The notes under the pieces were generated by a model. That model was not told where the DNA came from. It worked only from the letters and a program-made list of their open reading frames with translations, and made no database searches. DNA of 29,765 nucleotides from an uncultured Dorea sp. (GTDB lineage Bacteria > Bacillota > Clostridia > Lachnospirales > Lachnospiraceae): NCBI GenBank assembly GCA_910588745.1, contig CAJURK010000041.1, positions 1-29,765 of the forward strand, written 5' to 3'. The translations under genes and the position numbers were made by a program. Below, in pieces: positions 8,236 to 15,697 of the stretch; position 1 is the stretch's first letter, and every line of letters begins with the position of its first letter.

Positions 8236-8907
8236 TCATCGTTTCGTCTGATTCTCGTATGCGTTTTTCAGGTCGCTAAGAGCCTCGGCAAGCATTGCGT
8301 CCGACGCAGCCGCCGCGGCATAATCAGCCTGAATCCCAGACATCAGCTCCTGCACATCCTCGTGGGCTACAATATCATTGACATATTCCTTAATCTCTTC
8401 ATCATCGGATTTAGCTACTACCTGATAACCATCCCTTTCGTCCTTTTCCAGATACAGCGTACCCAATCCCGGAACCATCGTATAGATATCACGTATCTTC
8501 ATGTCATAACGGACAAACGTAATATATGTTCCTTTGTACTTTCCTAGTTTCGTGTAAATACACAAATTGTTGTAACTTTCCACGAAATCTGCATGTCCGG
8601 CCAGCGTTTCATAATAGTCGGCTACTGCTTCCTTCAAGCTTTCGTCCGCCGCTTCCACAAGCGGATTCATCTCCATCACGCGGCTGCCTAAGTTCTCTGT
8701 CATAAGCTTCCTGCCGACTACTTCATCTGCTGCTCCACTTCTCTGCTCTCCCTGTACGTTTCCCGAAAATTCTGGCTTCGTCTCATCTTTTGTAAGACAC
8801 ATCATGACCACTGCCGCCGCTCCAAGAAAGATAAGTACCAATAACCACATTGTTATCTGCTTGTGTTCCTTCAAAAGGCCGCGGAGGTCTCTCCGTCTTT
8901 CTTCCAT
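8236..8907 (-). CDS. Membrane-anchored protein of unknown function
   Basis: I do not recognise a named family. The 223 residues start with a short basic cytosolic tail, then one membrane helix (about 19-38, MWLLVLIFLGAAAVVMMCL) and a mostly acidic extracytoplasmic part. That part contains an alpha/beta stretch (YNNLCIYTKLGKYKGTYITFVRYDMKI, 'GLGTLYLEKDERDGYQV') resembling a small cystatin/NTF2-like fold. It ends in a helical region rich in Ala, Asp and Glu. The ATG follows GGAGG. It is the first gene after a good promoter (8950-8978) and lies 55 bp before argS, so it probably shares the argS-AlaX transcript. A role tied to translation is not supported by its sequence. Confidence 0.85.
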   Translation of the reverse strand: MEERRRDLRGLLKEHKQITMWLLVLIFLGAAAVVMMCLTKDETKPEFSGNVQGEQRSGAADEVVGRKLMTENLGSRVMEMNPLVEAADESLKEAVADYYETLAGHADFVESYNNLCIYTKLGKYKGTYITFVRYDMKIRDIYTMVPGLGTLYLEKDERDGYQVVAKSDDEEIKEYVNDIVAHEDVQELMSGIQADYAAAAASDAMLAEALSDLKNAYENQTKR

Positions 8908-8949
8908 AGACTACCTCCATATTCATTGTTATACAGTTTAGCACTTCAC

Positions 8950-8978
8950 ATCATACTAAAGGCAGAAAAGAAAGTCAA
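8950..8978 (-). promoter_or_regulatory. Promoter of the unknown-argS-AlaX operon
   Basis: Minus-strand TTGACT (8978-8973), exactly 17 bp, TATGAT (8955-8950), about 43 bp upstream of the first start codon. Both hexamers differ from consensus at one position. Confidence 0.7.
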
Positions 8979-9034
8979 GATTACTGCGATTTTCTCCATT
9001 GCATTTTTCAAAAAGTTGTGCTATTATAATTCTT

Positions 9035-9106
9035 GTCTCTGTAGCTCAGTGGATAGAGCGCCGCCCTCCGGAGGCGGGTGCGCCAGTTCGATTCTGGTCA
9101 GAGACG
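9035..9106 (+). tRNA. tRNA-Arg (anticodon CCG)
   Basis: A full cloverleaf can be drawn by hand. Acceptor GTCTCTG pairs with CAGAGAC (9099-9105), the D arm is GCTC..GAGC, the anticodon stem CCGCC/GGCGG encloses loop CTCCGGA with anticodon CCG at 9068-9070, and the T arm is GCCAG-TTCGATT-CTGGT. It decodes the Arg codon CGG. The 3' CCA is not encoded. A TATAAT lies at 9025-9030 just upstream; its -35 is poor. A hairpin terminator follows at once. Confidence 0.95.
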
Positions 9107-9111
9107 TTCCC

Positions 9112-9145
9112 AAGGGGGTATCACAGCGGTGATACCCCTTCTTTT
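9112..9145 (+). terminator. Intrinsic terminator after tRNA-Arg
   Basis: The stem AAGGGGGTATCAC / GTGATACCCCTT with a tetraloop is followed by CTTTTATTT. It begins six bases after the tRNA, so it ends a single-tRNA transcript. Confidence 0.9.
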
Positions 9146-9185
9146 ATTTCTTTATGGAATATTTATAGAATTTTGGCATTTTTTA

Positions 9186-10091
9186 TCACACAGTTATTTC
9201 CATTTTTTGTCTATCATAATAATAAGCATGATTTGACAAAAATTCTTCAGCTTGTACTTGAGTCTCATTCACTTCTCTGATCACGCACTCCATTTCATCT
9301 TTTGGAAGAGCTTTGCTCTCCGGAAGAATAATGACCTCATGTATACTGCTGGGCAAAATGAAATAATTCTCTTTAAAATAATCGCCAATTGCCTGCAGCC
9401 TGCCGGGATACAAAATCGCAGAAGCTCCGCAGCTTCGGATATGGTTTGTTAATATATACATATTTTCTTGTTCCCGGAACTTCTTCCACTCTTCCTCCTC
9501 CATTTCTTGATTCCCCAGCATTTCCTCAATCATCATACACATAGCGCTGAATTCATAAGGCAGGATCTTCTCTGTATTCATGTCCGCCCTCCGGCGAATC
9601 TCTTCCGACGTTACATTCCACCAAGTAAGATGCTCGTTTCGGATTAACATTGTGGCCATCTGTCCTCCGGATTTGTCCATGTCTACCAGTACAAAATACA
9701 AAATAGCCAGATCCAGATAGCGGACATGAGGAACCTGATCTAAGAGTTCGCCGTTTCTTTCCTGGTTCACCAGCTTATAAATAATCTTATCTTTTATATT
9801 CTGATAATCTTGCACCGACACTTCATTCCAAGAATGTCTGATCCGTATCTTGCGGTACATTTCCAATACCTGTTCCGCCAGCTCCTTCACGCTGCTTCCT
9901 CTCATAAATTTCTCGTAATATTCTTCAAGATATATTGTCGGTGAAATATTGATCCCTTCCTCGGAAAAGGTAATCCCTTTCCGTTGATATCCATTATTCT
10001 TTACTGTAGAATGAATGGATAAATCCAGTGAAATCTCCATCCGGCCTTTTATAATTGCCGCCATGTTCTCTATAAATTGTTCGTACGACAT
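9186..10091 (-). CDS. DUF5688 family protein
   Basis: Cytosolic protein of 301 residues with no signal peptide or membrane segment. The opening (MSYEQFIENM, then VKNNGYQRKGITF and ISPTIYLEEYYEKFMRG) matches my memory of DUF5688, a family common in multiple copies in Lachnospiraceae and without known function. The C-terminal half contains NEHLTWW..T.EEI, followed by a segment on self-consistent strands (SGGQMATM, ILTN, GASAILYPG, FILPSSIHEVIILPE) typical of the family. The ATG at 10091 is preferred over 10148 because AAAGGAG lies 5 bp upstream. It is a single gene between the tRNA-Arg terminator and another hairpin at 10229-10262. The family call is from recall; function is unknown. Confidence 0.85.
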   Translation of the reverse strand: MSYEQFIENMAAIIKGRMEISLDLSIHSTVKNNGYQRKGITFSEEGINISPTIYLEEYYEKFMRGSSVKELAEQVLEMYRKIRIRHSWNEVSVQDYQNIKDKIIYKLVNQERNGELLDQVPHVRYLDLAILYFVLVDMDKSGGQMATMLIRNEHLTWWNVTSEEIRRRADMNTEKILPYEFSAMCMMIEEMLGNQEMEEEEWKKFREQENMYILTNHIRSCGASAILYPGRLQAIGDYFKENYFILPSSIHEVIILPESKALPKDEMECVIREVNETQVQAEEFLSNHAYYYDRQKMEITV

Positions 10092-10228
10092 ATGTCTCCT
10101 TTCTATTATACATACGCAATCGTTTTGGTACGCGGTGCGGACATGCACCTTCTGACATGTAGAAAAATAAACCGATGCAAACTGCTCTGCAATTTGCCGC
10201 AGGATAAATATTATGGTAACTTCATTAT

Positions 10229-10262
10229 AAAAAAGCCCTGCAAAAATTGCAAGGCTTTTTTA
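10229..10262 (-). terminator. Intrinsic terminator after the A+T-rich cassette (works in both directions)
   Basis: AAAAAAGCC-CTGCAA and TTGCA-AGGCTTTTTT form a hairpin with A and T runs on the two sides. It lies downstream of the minus-strand 67-codon fragment and upstream of the DUF5688 gene, so it should insulate the two. The rest of 10092-10364 shows no coding frame that I would call. Confidence 0.8.
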
Positions 10263-10364
10263 AAAAAGATACATACTTGTTGACTTAATATTTAAAGCCG
10301 ATTTCAGATTATCGATATACCTTAGAACATATTCTGGAGTTTCAACACTATTATCAGCACTTAA

Positions 10365-10562
10365 CTAATTGAAAGTCTTTCTAAGTTTAAAGTACAGATA
10401 GAACTGTATGCATAAAATAATAGCAGCAACACACCCTGCAAAAATAAGATAAACAATTCTTTTTTCAATACTATACCGCCATTTTACAGTAAACCACCTT
10501 TTTGCAATTGAATATATCAATACATAAAAGATAAAAATAACAGAACCTGATAAAGACATCAT
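10365..10562 (-). pseudogene. Fragment resembling the N-terminus of an M56/BlaR1-type membrane peptidase
   Basis: The product is about 65 residues with two hydrophobic segments. Its start (MMSLSGSVIFIFYVLI, then KRWFTVKWRY) resembles the first membrane helix and following basic stretch of BlaR1/M56 sensors. It then jumps to a second helix and ends FKLRKTFN. The HEXXH domain and the sensor domain are absent, and the expected sequence between the two helices appears missing. The frame extends upstream through SRILF without an ATG. A GGGGGGAG lies about 13 nt before a TTG at 10568, so either the TTG is used or the gene has lost its start. The codon use is A+T-rich, like the gene before it. It could instead be a small two-helix membrane protein; the M56 link is from memory. 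Confidence 0.45.
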
Positions 10563-10598
10563 AAACAATATTCTGCTTAGGCTCCCCCCTGATTCACT

Positions 10599-11018
10599 TT
10601 ATTTTTCAGTATATTCAATATCTATAGAAATATTATCTTTCAAGATTCCATTGAAACTTCCTAGTATCAGATTTTCGATTGCTACTCGCAATTCTTCTGA
10701 AATTTCATTGCTCGGCTCTGTATATAATGTCACAACCACCGTCGTCTCTGAATGGTCTTCTACATCAAAATTATCTATACTGACCAGCGGATTACTTCCT
10801 TCAGCTATCGACTGGATTGAATCTTGTAATTTCATTTCTAAATCAGCCTTTTGATAATCCTTTTTTTTAGTCATATCCGTTTTAAATTCGGTATTAAGGT
10901 TTTCATATTCGATATTAGAATCTTCAGACATAAGATTATCTACCATAACTCCTGCTAAAATGCAAATAATAAATAGACTAATACATAAACATACCCTTTT
11001 TCTGTATTTTTTCTCCAT
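10599..11018 (-). CDS. Small membrane-anchored protein of unknown function in an A+T-rich patch
   Basis: 139 residues: a basic start, one membrane helix (about 8-27, VCLCISLFIICILAGVMV) and an acidic extracytoplasmic domain. The C-terminal part (TTVVVTLYTEPSNEISEELR, then AIENLILGSFNGI...NISIDIEY) has a beta-alpha-beta pattern that resembles ring-building domains of the FliF/YscJ/SpoIIIA kind. That is a shape resemblance only, not a family assignment. The ATG at 11018 has a weak ribosome site, because the ATGGAGAAAAA stretch is partly repeated just upstream. Base composition is clearly more A+T-rich than the flanking efp and DUF5688 genes, which suggests acquisition. It lies 30-40 bp before the M56-like fragment in the same direction. 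Confidence 0.65.
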   Translation of the reverse strand: MEKKYRKRVCLCISLFIICILAGVMVDNLMSEDSNIEYENLNTEFKTDMTKKKDYQKADLEMKLQDSIQSIAEGSNPLVSIDNFDVEDHSETTVVVTLYTEPSNEISEELRVAIENLILGSFNGILKDNISIDIEYTEK

Positions 11019-11062
11019 TTTTTCTCCATTTTCCCCCTATACATTAAAACATATAGTTATAA

Positions 11063-11101
11063 TAAAACTGCAATGCTTAATTAAAAACATCGCAGTTTTT
11101 A
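11063..11101 (-). terminator. Intrinsic terminator after efp
   Basis: AAAACTGCAATG (11064-11075) pairs with CATCGCAGTTTTT (11088-11100), with one mismatch in the stem. T-rich sequence follows in the minus direction. It is placed 50 bp after the efp stop and can also act on plus-strand transcripts. Confidence 0.75.
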
Positions 11102-11151
11102 CTAATAATTGCGCTATAGACTGACAAACTTTTTCAAAACCTGTCCGCTGC

Positions 11152-11718
11152 TTAGTTTGCACGTGACAGATACTCGCCTGTGCGGGTATCAATCTTAATC
11201 GTTTCACCCTGATCAACAAACAACGGAACCATAACCTGCGCCCCTGTCTCAACAATTGCCGGCTTTGTAGCGCCGGTAGCAGTATTGCCCTTTACGCCGG
11301 GCTCTGACTCCGTAATAACAAGTTCAACCGTAATCGGCGGCTCGATTGCAAATGCATTGCCCTGATAGAAGCTTACGCTCACTTCCTCGTTCTCCTTCAC
11401 AAACTTCATCGCATCGGCAGCCTCCGAAACACTGATCATTATCTGCTCGAATGTCTCGTTGTCCATATAATTGTAAAATTCTCCGTCATTATACAGATAC
11501 TGCATCTTCTTCCTTTCAATGTGCGCCTGCTCAAATGTCTCCGTTGGACGGAACGTAGTCTCCACAACTCCGCCGTTAATGATATTCTTCATCTTAACAC
11601 GTACGAATGCCGCGCCCTTCCCCGGTTTAACATGCATAAAATCAATTACCTGACATACCTTGCCGTCAACTTCGATTGTGATACCGTTACGGATATCTCC
11701 TGCTGAAACTTTTGCCAT
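11152..11718 (-). CDS. efp: Translation elongation factor P
   Basis: EF-P binds ribosomes stalled on proline stretches and promotes peptide bond formation. The 188-residue length is standard. The N-terminal KOW-like domain begins MAKVSAGDIRNGITIEVDGK. The tip loop KPGKGAAF carries Lys34 at the usual modification site, and two OB-fold domains follow, ending in the signature VPLFVDQGETIKIDTRTGEYLSR. The ATG is preceded by AAGGAGG. It is flanked by a terminator on its 3' side and by a repeat copy upstream, so it is probably transcribed alone. The presence of both Lys34 and the canonical tip suggests modification, but no modification gene is adjacent. Confidence 0.97.
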   Translation of the reverse strand: MAKVSAGDIRNGITIEVDGKVCQVIDFMHVKPGKGAAFVRVKMKNIINGGVVETTFRPTETFEQAHIERKKMQYLYNDGEFYNYMDNETFEQIMISVSEAADAMKFVKENEEVSVSFYQGNAFAIEPPITVELVITESEPGVKGNTATGATKPAIVETGAQVMVPLFVDQGETIKIDTRTGEYLSRAN

Positions 11719-11810
11719 TGCATTATCCTCCTTAAAACTGCGCCTACTTTATGACTACCCACTCTGCAGCCAGATACATAAAATCCATAAAACTGCTTTT
11801 AACAGTGAAA

Positions 11811-11877
11811 TCTTACACTCCTAAATTCTGTTCTTACAGTCTGTAACAGCAAACGCACAGACTTGCGTGAGCAGTAA
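11811..11877. repeat. Dispersed hairpin repeat, copy C (partial, diverged)
   Basis: The right part of the element seen at 4.5 and 27.6 kb: TTACxxACTCCTxAAT near 11813, the hairpin AGTCTGT (11838-11844) / ACAGACT (11857-11863), and the end GCGTGAGCAGTAAG (11865-11877 region), against GCGTGAACAGTAAC in copy B. The left end is not recognisable. It lies between efp and the YqeG gene. Confidence 0.6.
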
Positions 11878-11907
11878 GCTTATAATCATTCTAAATCTGA
11901 TATTATT

Positions 11908-12441
11908 CTATAATATATGATGTTTTTTTTCAACCTTTTTTTCCATAGCGAGGCTTCTCTTGTAAAAAAACAAAACAACCTTCTCTAAGTACCTCTTCAA
12001 AACAATCTGAATCTCTTCTTTTGGATGGATCGGCCTCACCAGAATACTTGGGATTCCGCTGCGCTTCGCCCCCCATACGTCTGTAAAAAGCTGATCTCCC
12101 ACAAATACGGTCGTATCCTGATCAGTCCCCATCATTCCCATCGCTTTCAAATAGTTCCTGGTAGAAGGTTTATGGGCGTTATACACATAATCCACCTGAA
12201 TCTTCTCGTTAAACATCTTAACCCTCGGCTCCTGATTATTGGAAATCAGACAGCAGGAGAACCCGATCTTCTTTAACCGCTCAAACAAGCGGACTGCCCG
12301 CTCATCCGCAGGCTCCCCATGGGGAACCAGCGTATTGTCAATATCAAAAATCAACCCCCGGTATCCCTGTTCATATAATGCCTCAAAATCTATAACGTAT
12401 GTGGAAGCCACATAACGGTCTGGAAAAAACATATCAAACAT
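11908..12441 (-). CDS. YqeG family HAD-type phosphatase
   Basis: HAD superfamily IIIA phosphatase of the YqeG family (177 residues). Motif I is FDIDNT (Asp33, Asp35), motif II is the Ser of LISNNQ, and the last motif is VFVGDQLFTDVWGA, with a Lys (NAHKPS) between. The N-terminus (FFPDRYVAS...) is typical of YqeG. The C-terminus is basic. It begins 3 bp after the stop of the shikimate kinase fusion, so the two are one operon. In Bacillus, yqeG sits next to yqeH and aroE-linked genes; here the link to aromatic biosynthesis is kept through aroK. A substrate is not known. Confidence 0.9.
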   Translation of the reverse strand: MFDMFFPDRYVASTYVIDFEALYEQGYRGLIFDIDNTLVPHGEPADERAVRLFERLKKIGFSCCLISNNQEPRVKMFNEKIQVDYVYNAHKPSTRNYLKAMGMMGTDQDTTVFVGDQLFTDVWGAKRSGIPSILVRPIHPKEEIQIVLKRYLEKVVLFFYKRSLAMEKKVEKKHHIL

Positions 12442-12444
12442 AAC

Positions 12445-13236
12445 TTATTCATCCGCCTCTGTATCAATGAGCTGCCGTACCAGGTCTTCGCAGACCTGAA
12501 GCACCGTTCTTCCATCGGTGTTGACCACTATATCCGCCGCCGCTTCGTACTTCTCCCGGCGCTGTTCCATAAGTTCCGAAATCCCTTTTACATTCTTACG
12601 CCCGTTCAGCACCGGACGATCGTTGCTATCCTTCACCCGTTCATAAATCGTCTCCGGACTTGCGGTAAGGAGAATGACCTTCCCATTCTTTTTCATCTCT
12701 TCCACATTGCGTTCCCGCATGGCCACGCCGCCGCCGCAGGATATGACCGTATTCTTCTGGTTCTGCATCTCAATCAGAAGCTCCGTCTCAAGATTGCGGA
12801 AATACTCTTCGCCATACGTAGCAAAAATATCTGGAATACACATTTGTTCCCGCTCTGCAATTACCTGATCCATTTCTACAATATCCATAGCAAAGGTCAT
12901 ACTCAAGTAATCCGATATCGTAGTCTTTCCAGCCCCCATGAATCCAATCAGAACGATATTATAATCAAAAAGCTTCCTTGCCTGAATCCGCTTGCTGTTG
13001 CGGCGGATACGCCGGAATACATCATAAATCTCTTCCCTGTATTTGTTGTCTCCAAGCTTATCTTTCAGCTGCTCCTTCTGTTTCTCTTCCTGCTTCGGCT
13101 GGATAATCGGCATGCCGTACTTTTCTTTATAAGCCATAATCTTCTCGACAATCGCGTTTCTTTCAACCAGCGCGTCAATGATCTTATCGTCGCACAGCGC
13201 AAGCTGCTCCCTGTAAAGCTCCAGATCGTTCATCAT
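12445..13236 (-). CDS. aroK: Chorismate mutase-shikimate kinase fusion protein
   Basis: Two domains in 263 residues. Residues 1-85 form an all-helical chorismate mutase type II (AroQ) domain: LYREQLALCDDKIIDALVER, then KYGMPI. Residues 92-260 form shikimate kinase, with P-loop GFMGAGKT (98-105), the Asp of DQVIAERE, the shikimate-binding RNLE and GGG (168-170) motifs, and the lid region DSNDRPVL. Shikimate kinase phosphorylates shikimate, and chorismate mutase makes prephenate from chorismate; both are in aromatic amino acid synthesis. The AroQ part keeps Arg, Lys and Glu at likely active positions, but I cannot confirm activity. It may serve regulation instead. ATG at 13236 after GGAGAG; a second ATG follows at once. 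Promoter at 13311-13339. Confidence 0.92.
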   Translation of the reverse strand: MMNDLELYREQLALCDDKIIDALVERNAIVEKIMAYKEKYGMPIIQPKQEEKQKEQLKDKLGDNKYREEIYDVFRRIRRNSKRIQARKLFDYNIVLIGFMGAGKTTISDYLSMTFAMDIVEMDQVIAEREQMCIPDIFATYGEEYFRNLETELLIEMQNQKNTVISCGGGVAMRERNVEEMKKNGKVILLTASPETIYERVKDSNDRPVLNGRKNVKGISELMEQRREKYEAAADIVVNTDGRTVLQVCEDLVRQLIDTEADE

Positions 13237-13310
13237 TTTCTTCTCTCTCCTTCATTCTGGTTCCTGCGTATTTGCTCTTTTCGTCTGTTCTTGCTTCATT
13301 TAACTTTGAT

Positions 13311-13339
13311 ATTATAACAACATTTTCTGTAAACCGCAA
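13311..13339 (-). promoter_or_regulatory. Promoter of aroK-yqeG operon
   Basis: Minus-strand TTGCGG (13339-13334), 17 bp, TATAAT (13316-13311), about 75 bp before the aroK start. Confidence 0.6.
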
Positions 13340-13530
13340 GATATTTTCCGCATTCCTCGCCAGCCTCCCCGTCTCGGATGTTCGACGGTTGTATCGCGCT
13401 AAAATTACTCTATGCAAATGTTACAAGAGAATCTCCGCGCACAATCTTATCACCGACGTTTCTTCGTTAAATTCACCAACTTCCGGATAATCCATAGATA
13501 TTTTCTATCGACTTCCACAACAACATGAAT

Positions 13531-13559
13531 TTGATTTATCTTTAACAATGTTCTATAAT
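13531..13559 (+). promoter_or_regulatory. Strong promoter of the flavoenzyme gene
   Basis: TTGATT (13531-13536), exactly 17 bp, TATAAT (13554-13559), with a likely start near 13566. Only two bases of the -35 differ from consensus. GGAGG (13594-13598) leads the ATG at 13607. Confidence 0.8.
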
Positions 13560-13606
13560 ATTCTTATCATTGTGATTATAACGAATAACAAACGGAGGTC
13601 AAAGAA

Positions 13607-15607
13607 ATGAAAAACAATTTCAAACACATTTTCAGCCCCCTGAAAGTCAGAGGAATGGTAATGCCCAACCGGATTGCCATGATGCCGATGGGCAGCGACT
13701 TAGCCGGCCATACAGGCGAATTAAGCGACGAACATATCAAGTATTATGAGCAGAGAGCCCGCGGCGGCACAGGTCTGATTATCGTAGAGAATGTCTGTGT
13801 TAAATATCCGGAGGGTTCAAACGGAACCACACAGCTCCGTATCGACCAGGACTGCTATATTCCAAGACTCTGGAACCTCACTGAAGCATGCCACCGGCAC
13901 GGCGCTATGATCGGCGTCCAGATTAACCATGCCGGCGCGTCTGCTATGTCTTCCAGAATCGGCATGCAGCCTGTATCTGCTTCTACCCTTCCATCCAAAC
14001 CGGGCGGAGAGGCTCCGCGTCCGTTATCAAAAGAAGAATTAGAAAGCATTGCCAAAGATTACGGCGCAGCCGCAAGACGCGCGGTAAATGCCGGCTTTGA
14101 TATGGTAGAAATCCACGCCGGACACTCCTACCTGATCAGCCAGTTCCTATCGCCGACCATGAATGACAGAACCGATGAATTCGGCGGATGCGCTGAAAAC
14201 CGCTCCCGTTTCTGCCGTATGGTCATTGACGAAGTGCGCAAGGCCGTAGGTCCGATGGTTCCGATTTCTTTGCGTCTCAGCGTGGACGAGCTGGTAGAGG
14301 GCGGCAACCACGTAGAAGACTGCCTGGAATACTTAGAATACTTAAACGACGAAGTGGATATCTTTGATACCTCTTCCGCGCTGAACCCGACGATCCAGTA
14401 CCAGATAGACGCCAATTACTTAGAAGACGGATGGCGCGCATACATGGCGAAAGCCGTACGGGATAAATTCGGCAAGCCCACGATCGCTATTGGAAATATC
14501 CGCGATCCAAAGATTGCCGACGATATCCTCGCAAGAGGCGACGCAGACATGATCGGTATGGGCCGCGGACTGATTGCAGACCCCAATTGGTGCAACAAGG
14601 CAAAATACGGCGATGTGGCCGATATCCGCAAGTGTATCTCCTGCAACGTCGGCTGCGTGGGCAACCGTATCGGCGGCAACAAACCGCTCCGCTGCAGTAT
14701 CAACCCGGATATCATCAACAATGAAGAATACAAGAAGCACAAAGTACAGAAACCATGCAATGTGGTTGTAGTCGGAGCCGGTACTGCCGGACTGGAAGCT
14801 GCATGTACCGCCGCTGAGGTTGGATGCAGCGTAACCCTTCTTGAGAAAGAAGACCATGTGGGCGGTCTCTCCGTAGAGATCTCCAAGATCCCCGCAAAGA
14901 AGAGGCTCGCGGATTTCCCGAACTACTTAAAGCACAGAGCTTCCAAGCTTGACAACCTGACGATTAAAACAGGCGTGGACGTTACTGTTGATATGATCAA
15001 GACTTACGACCCGCAGCTTGTTGTCAACGCGACCGGTTCCGTACCGCTTCTTCCTCCGATTAACGGCCTTCATGACAACTTAGGAAAAGAAGGCTCTGCC
15101 GTTTACTCTATCAAGGATATGATCAATAACTTAGACAATTATCCAGAGGATATGACCGGCAAAAAAGTCGTTGTAATCGGCGGCGGCGCAGTCGGTCTTG
15201 ACGTAGTAGAGTTCTTCGCGCCCCGCGGCGCCGAGACAACAATCATCGAGATGATGCCGATGATCGGACGGGGGCTTGACGCATCCTCTACGGCAAGCAT
15301 GAAAGAATGTATGGAGAAACACGGCGTACGCCAGATGACCAACACAGCCCTCCAGAAAGTAAACGCCCACTCCTTCGAGGTAAAATACGGCGACACCGAA
15401 GAAGAACTTCCATTCGACTACGGTTTTGTATGCCTGGGCATGAGAGCGCACGCTCCGCTCTGGGAGGATATCGTAAAAGGCTTCGAGGATGAAGACGTGG
15501 AAATCTTAAACATCGGCGACGCTGTAAGAGCAAGACGTATTATCGACGGTACCGACGCAGGACGCCATATGGTACTGAATGCATTAGAAAGGCTTGAATA
15601 CCTCTAG
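13607..15607 (+). CDS. Fe-S flavoenzyme of the 2,4-dienoyl-CoA reductase / BaiCD-BaiH type (old yellow enzyme family)
   Basis: Soluble NAD(P)H-dependent ene-reductase candidate (666 residues). Residues 1-340 are the FMN-binding TIM barrel: start FSPLKVRG, QINHAG near 106, EIHAGHSYLISQFLSP near 168-183. Cys343, Cys346, Cys350 and Cys363 (C-x2-C-x3-C-x12-C) bind a 4Fe-4S cluster. Residues 385-415 hold FAD motif GAGTAG, and 520-530 hold NAD motif VVVIGGG. BaiCD and BaiH, which reduce the bile acid A ring in Clostridium scindens, share this build and size. The loop reads HAGHSY here rather than the HGAHGY of many relatives. Single gene, own strong promoter, own terminator, and no other bai-type genes nearby; the substrate is therefore unknown. 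It could act on enoates, steroids or enoyl-CoA. Confidence 0.88.
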   Translation: MKNNFKHIFSPLKVRGMVMPNRIAMMPMGSDLAGHTGELSDEHIKYYEQRARGGTGLIIVENVCVKYPEGSNGTTQLRIDQDCYIPRLWNLTEACHRHGAMIGVQINHAGASAMSSRIGMQPVSASTLPSKPGGEAPRPLSKEELESIAKDYGAAARRAVNAGFDMVEIHAGHSYLISQFLSPTMNDRTDEFGGCAENRSRFCRMVIDEVRKAVGPMVPISLRLSVDELVEGGNHVEDCLEYLEYLNDEVDIFDTSSALNPTIQYQIDANYLEDGWRAYMAKAVRDKFGKPTIAIGNIRDPKIADDILARGDADMIGMGRGLIADPNWCNKAKYGDVADIRKCISCNVGCVGNRIGGNKPLRCSINPDIINNEEYKKHKVQKPCNVVVVGAGTAGLEAACTAAEVGCSVTLLEKEDHVGGLSVEISKIPAKKRLADFPNYLKHRASKLDNLTIKTGVDVTVDMIKTYDPQLVVNATGSVPLLPPINGLHDNLGKEGSAVYSIKDMINNLDNYPEDMTGKKVVVIGGGAVGLDVVEFFAPRGAETTIIEMMPMIGRGLDASSTASMKECMEKHGVRQMTNTALQKVNAHSFEVKYGDTEEELPFDYGFVCLGMRAHAPLWEDIVKGFEDEDVEILNIGDAVRARRIIDGTDAGRHMVLNALERLEYL

Positions 15608-15638
15608 AATGCAGATTTATGATCTTACATAATTAAAT

Positions 15639-15676
15639 AAAACTGCCGCATCAACCAGTCAGATGCGGCAGTTTTT
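15639..15676 (+). terminator. Intrinsic terminator between convergent genes
   Basis: AAAACTGCCGCAT pairs with ATGCGGCAGTTTTT around an 11-nt loop, 30 bp after the flavoenzyme stop. With A and T runs on its sides it can serve the minus-strand patatin gene too. Confidence 0.9.
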
Positions 15677-15697
15677 GCATATCTTTATTTGTTATTC

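Larger units (their letters stand above)
13237..13606. other. 370-bp divergent intergenic region with two promoters
   Basis: Divergent gap between the aroK fusion (minus) and the flavoenzyme (plus). Apart from the two promoters listed separately, I see no repeat, RNA or coding frame. A 77-codon open frame here (13184-13417, minus) overlaps the aroK start and the promoter and is not a gene. Confidence 0.6.

Noticed and set aside
10092..10115. TATAAT close to the DUF5688 start
   Set aside because: It would place the transcript start inside the ribosome-binding site and has no -35, so it is probably chance.
11037..11255. A 72-codon frame overlapping the efp terminator and the efp 3' end
   Set aside because: It is out of frame with efp, which is certain, and spans a terminator hairpin.
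13184..13417. A 77-codon frame upstream of aroK
   Set aside because: It overlaps the aroK promoter and start and is a basic, low-complexity product without a ribosome site.
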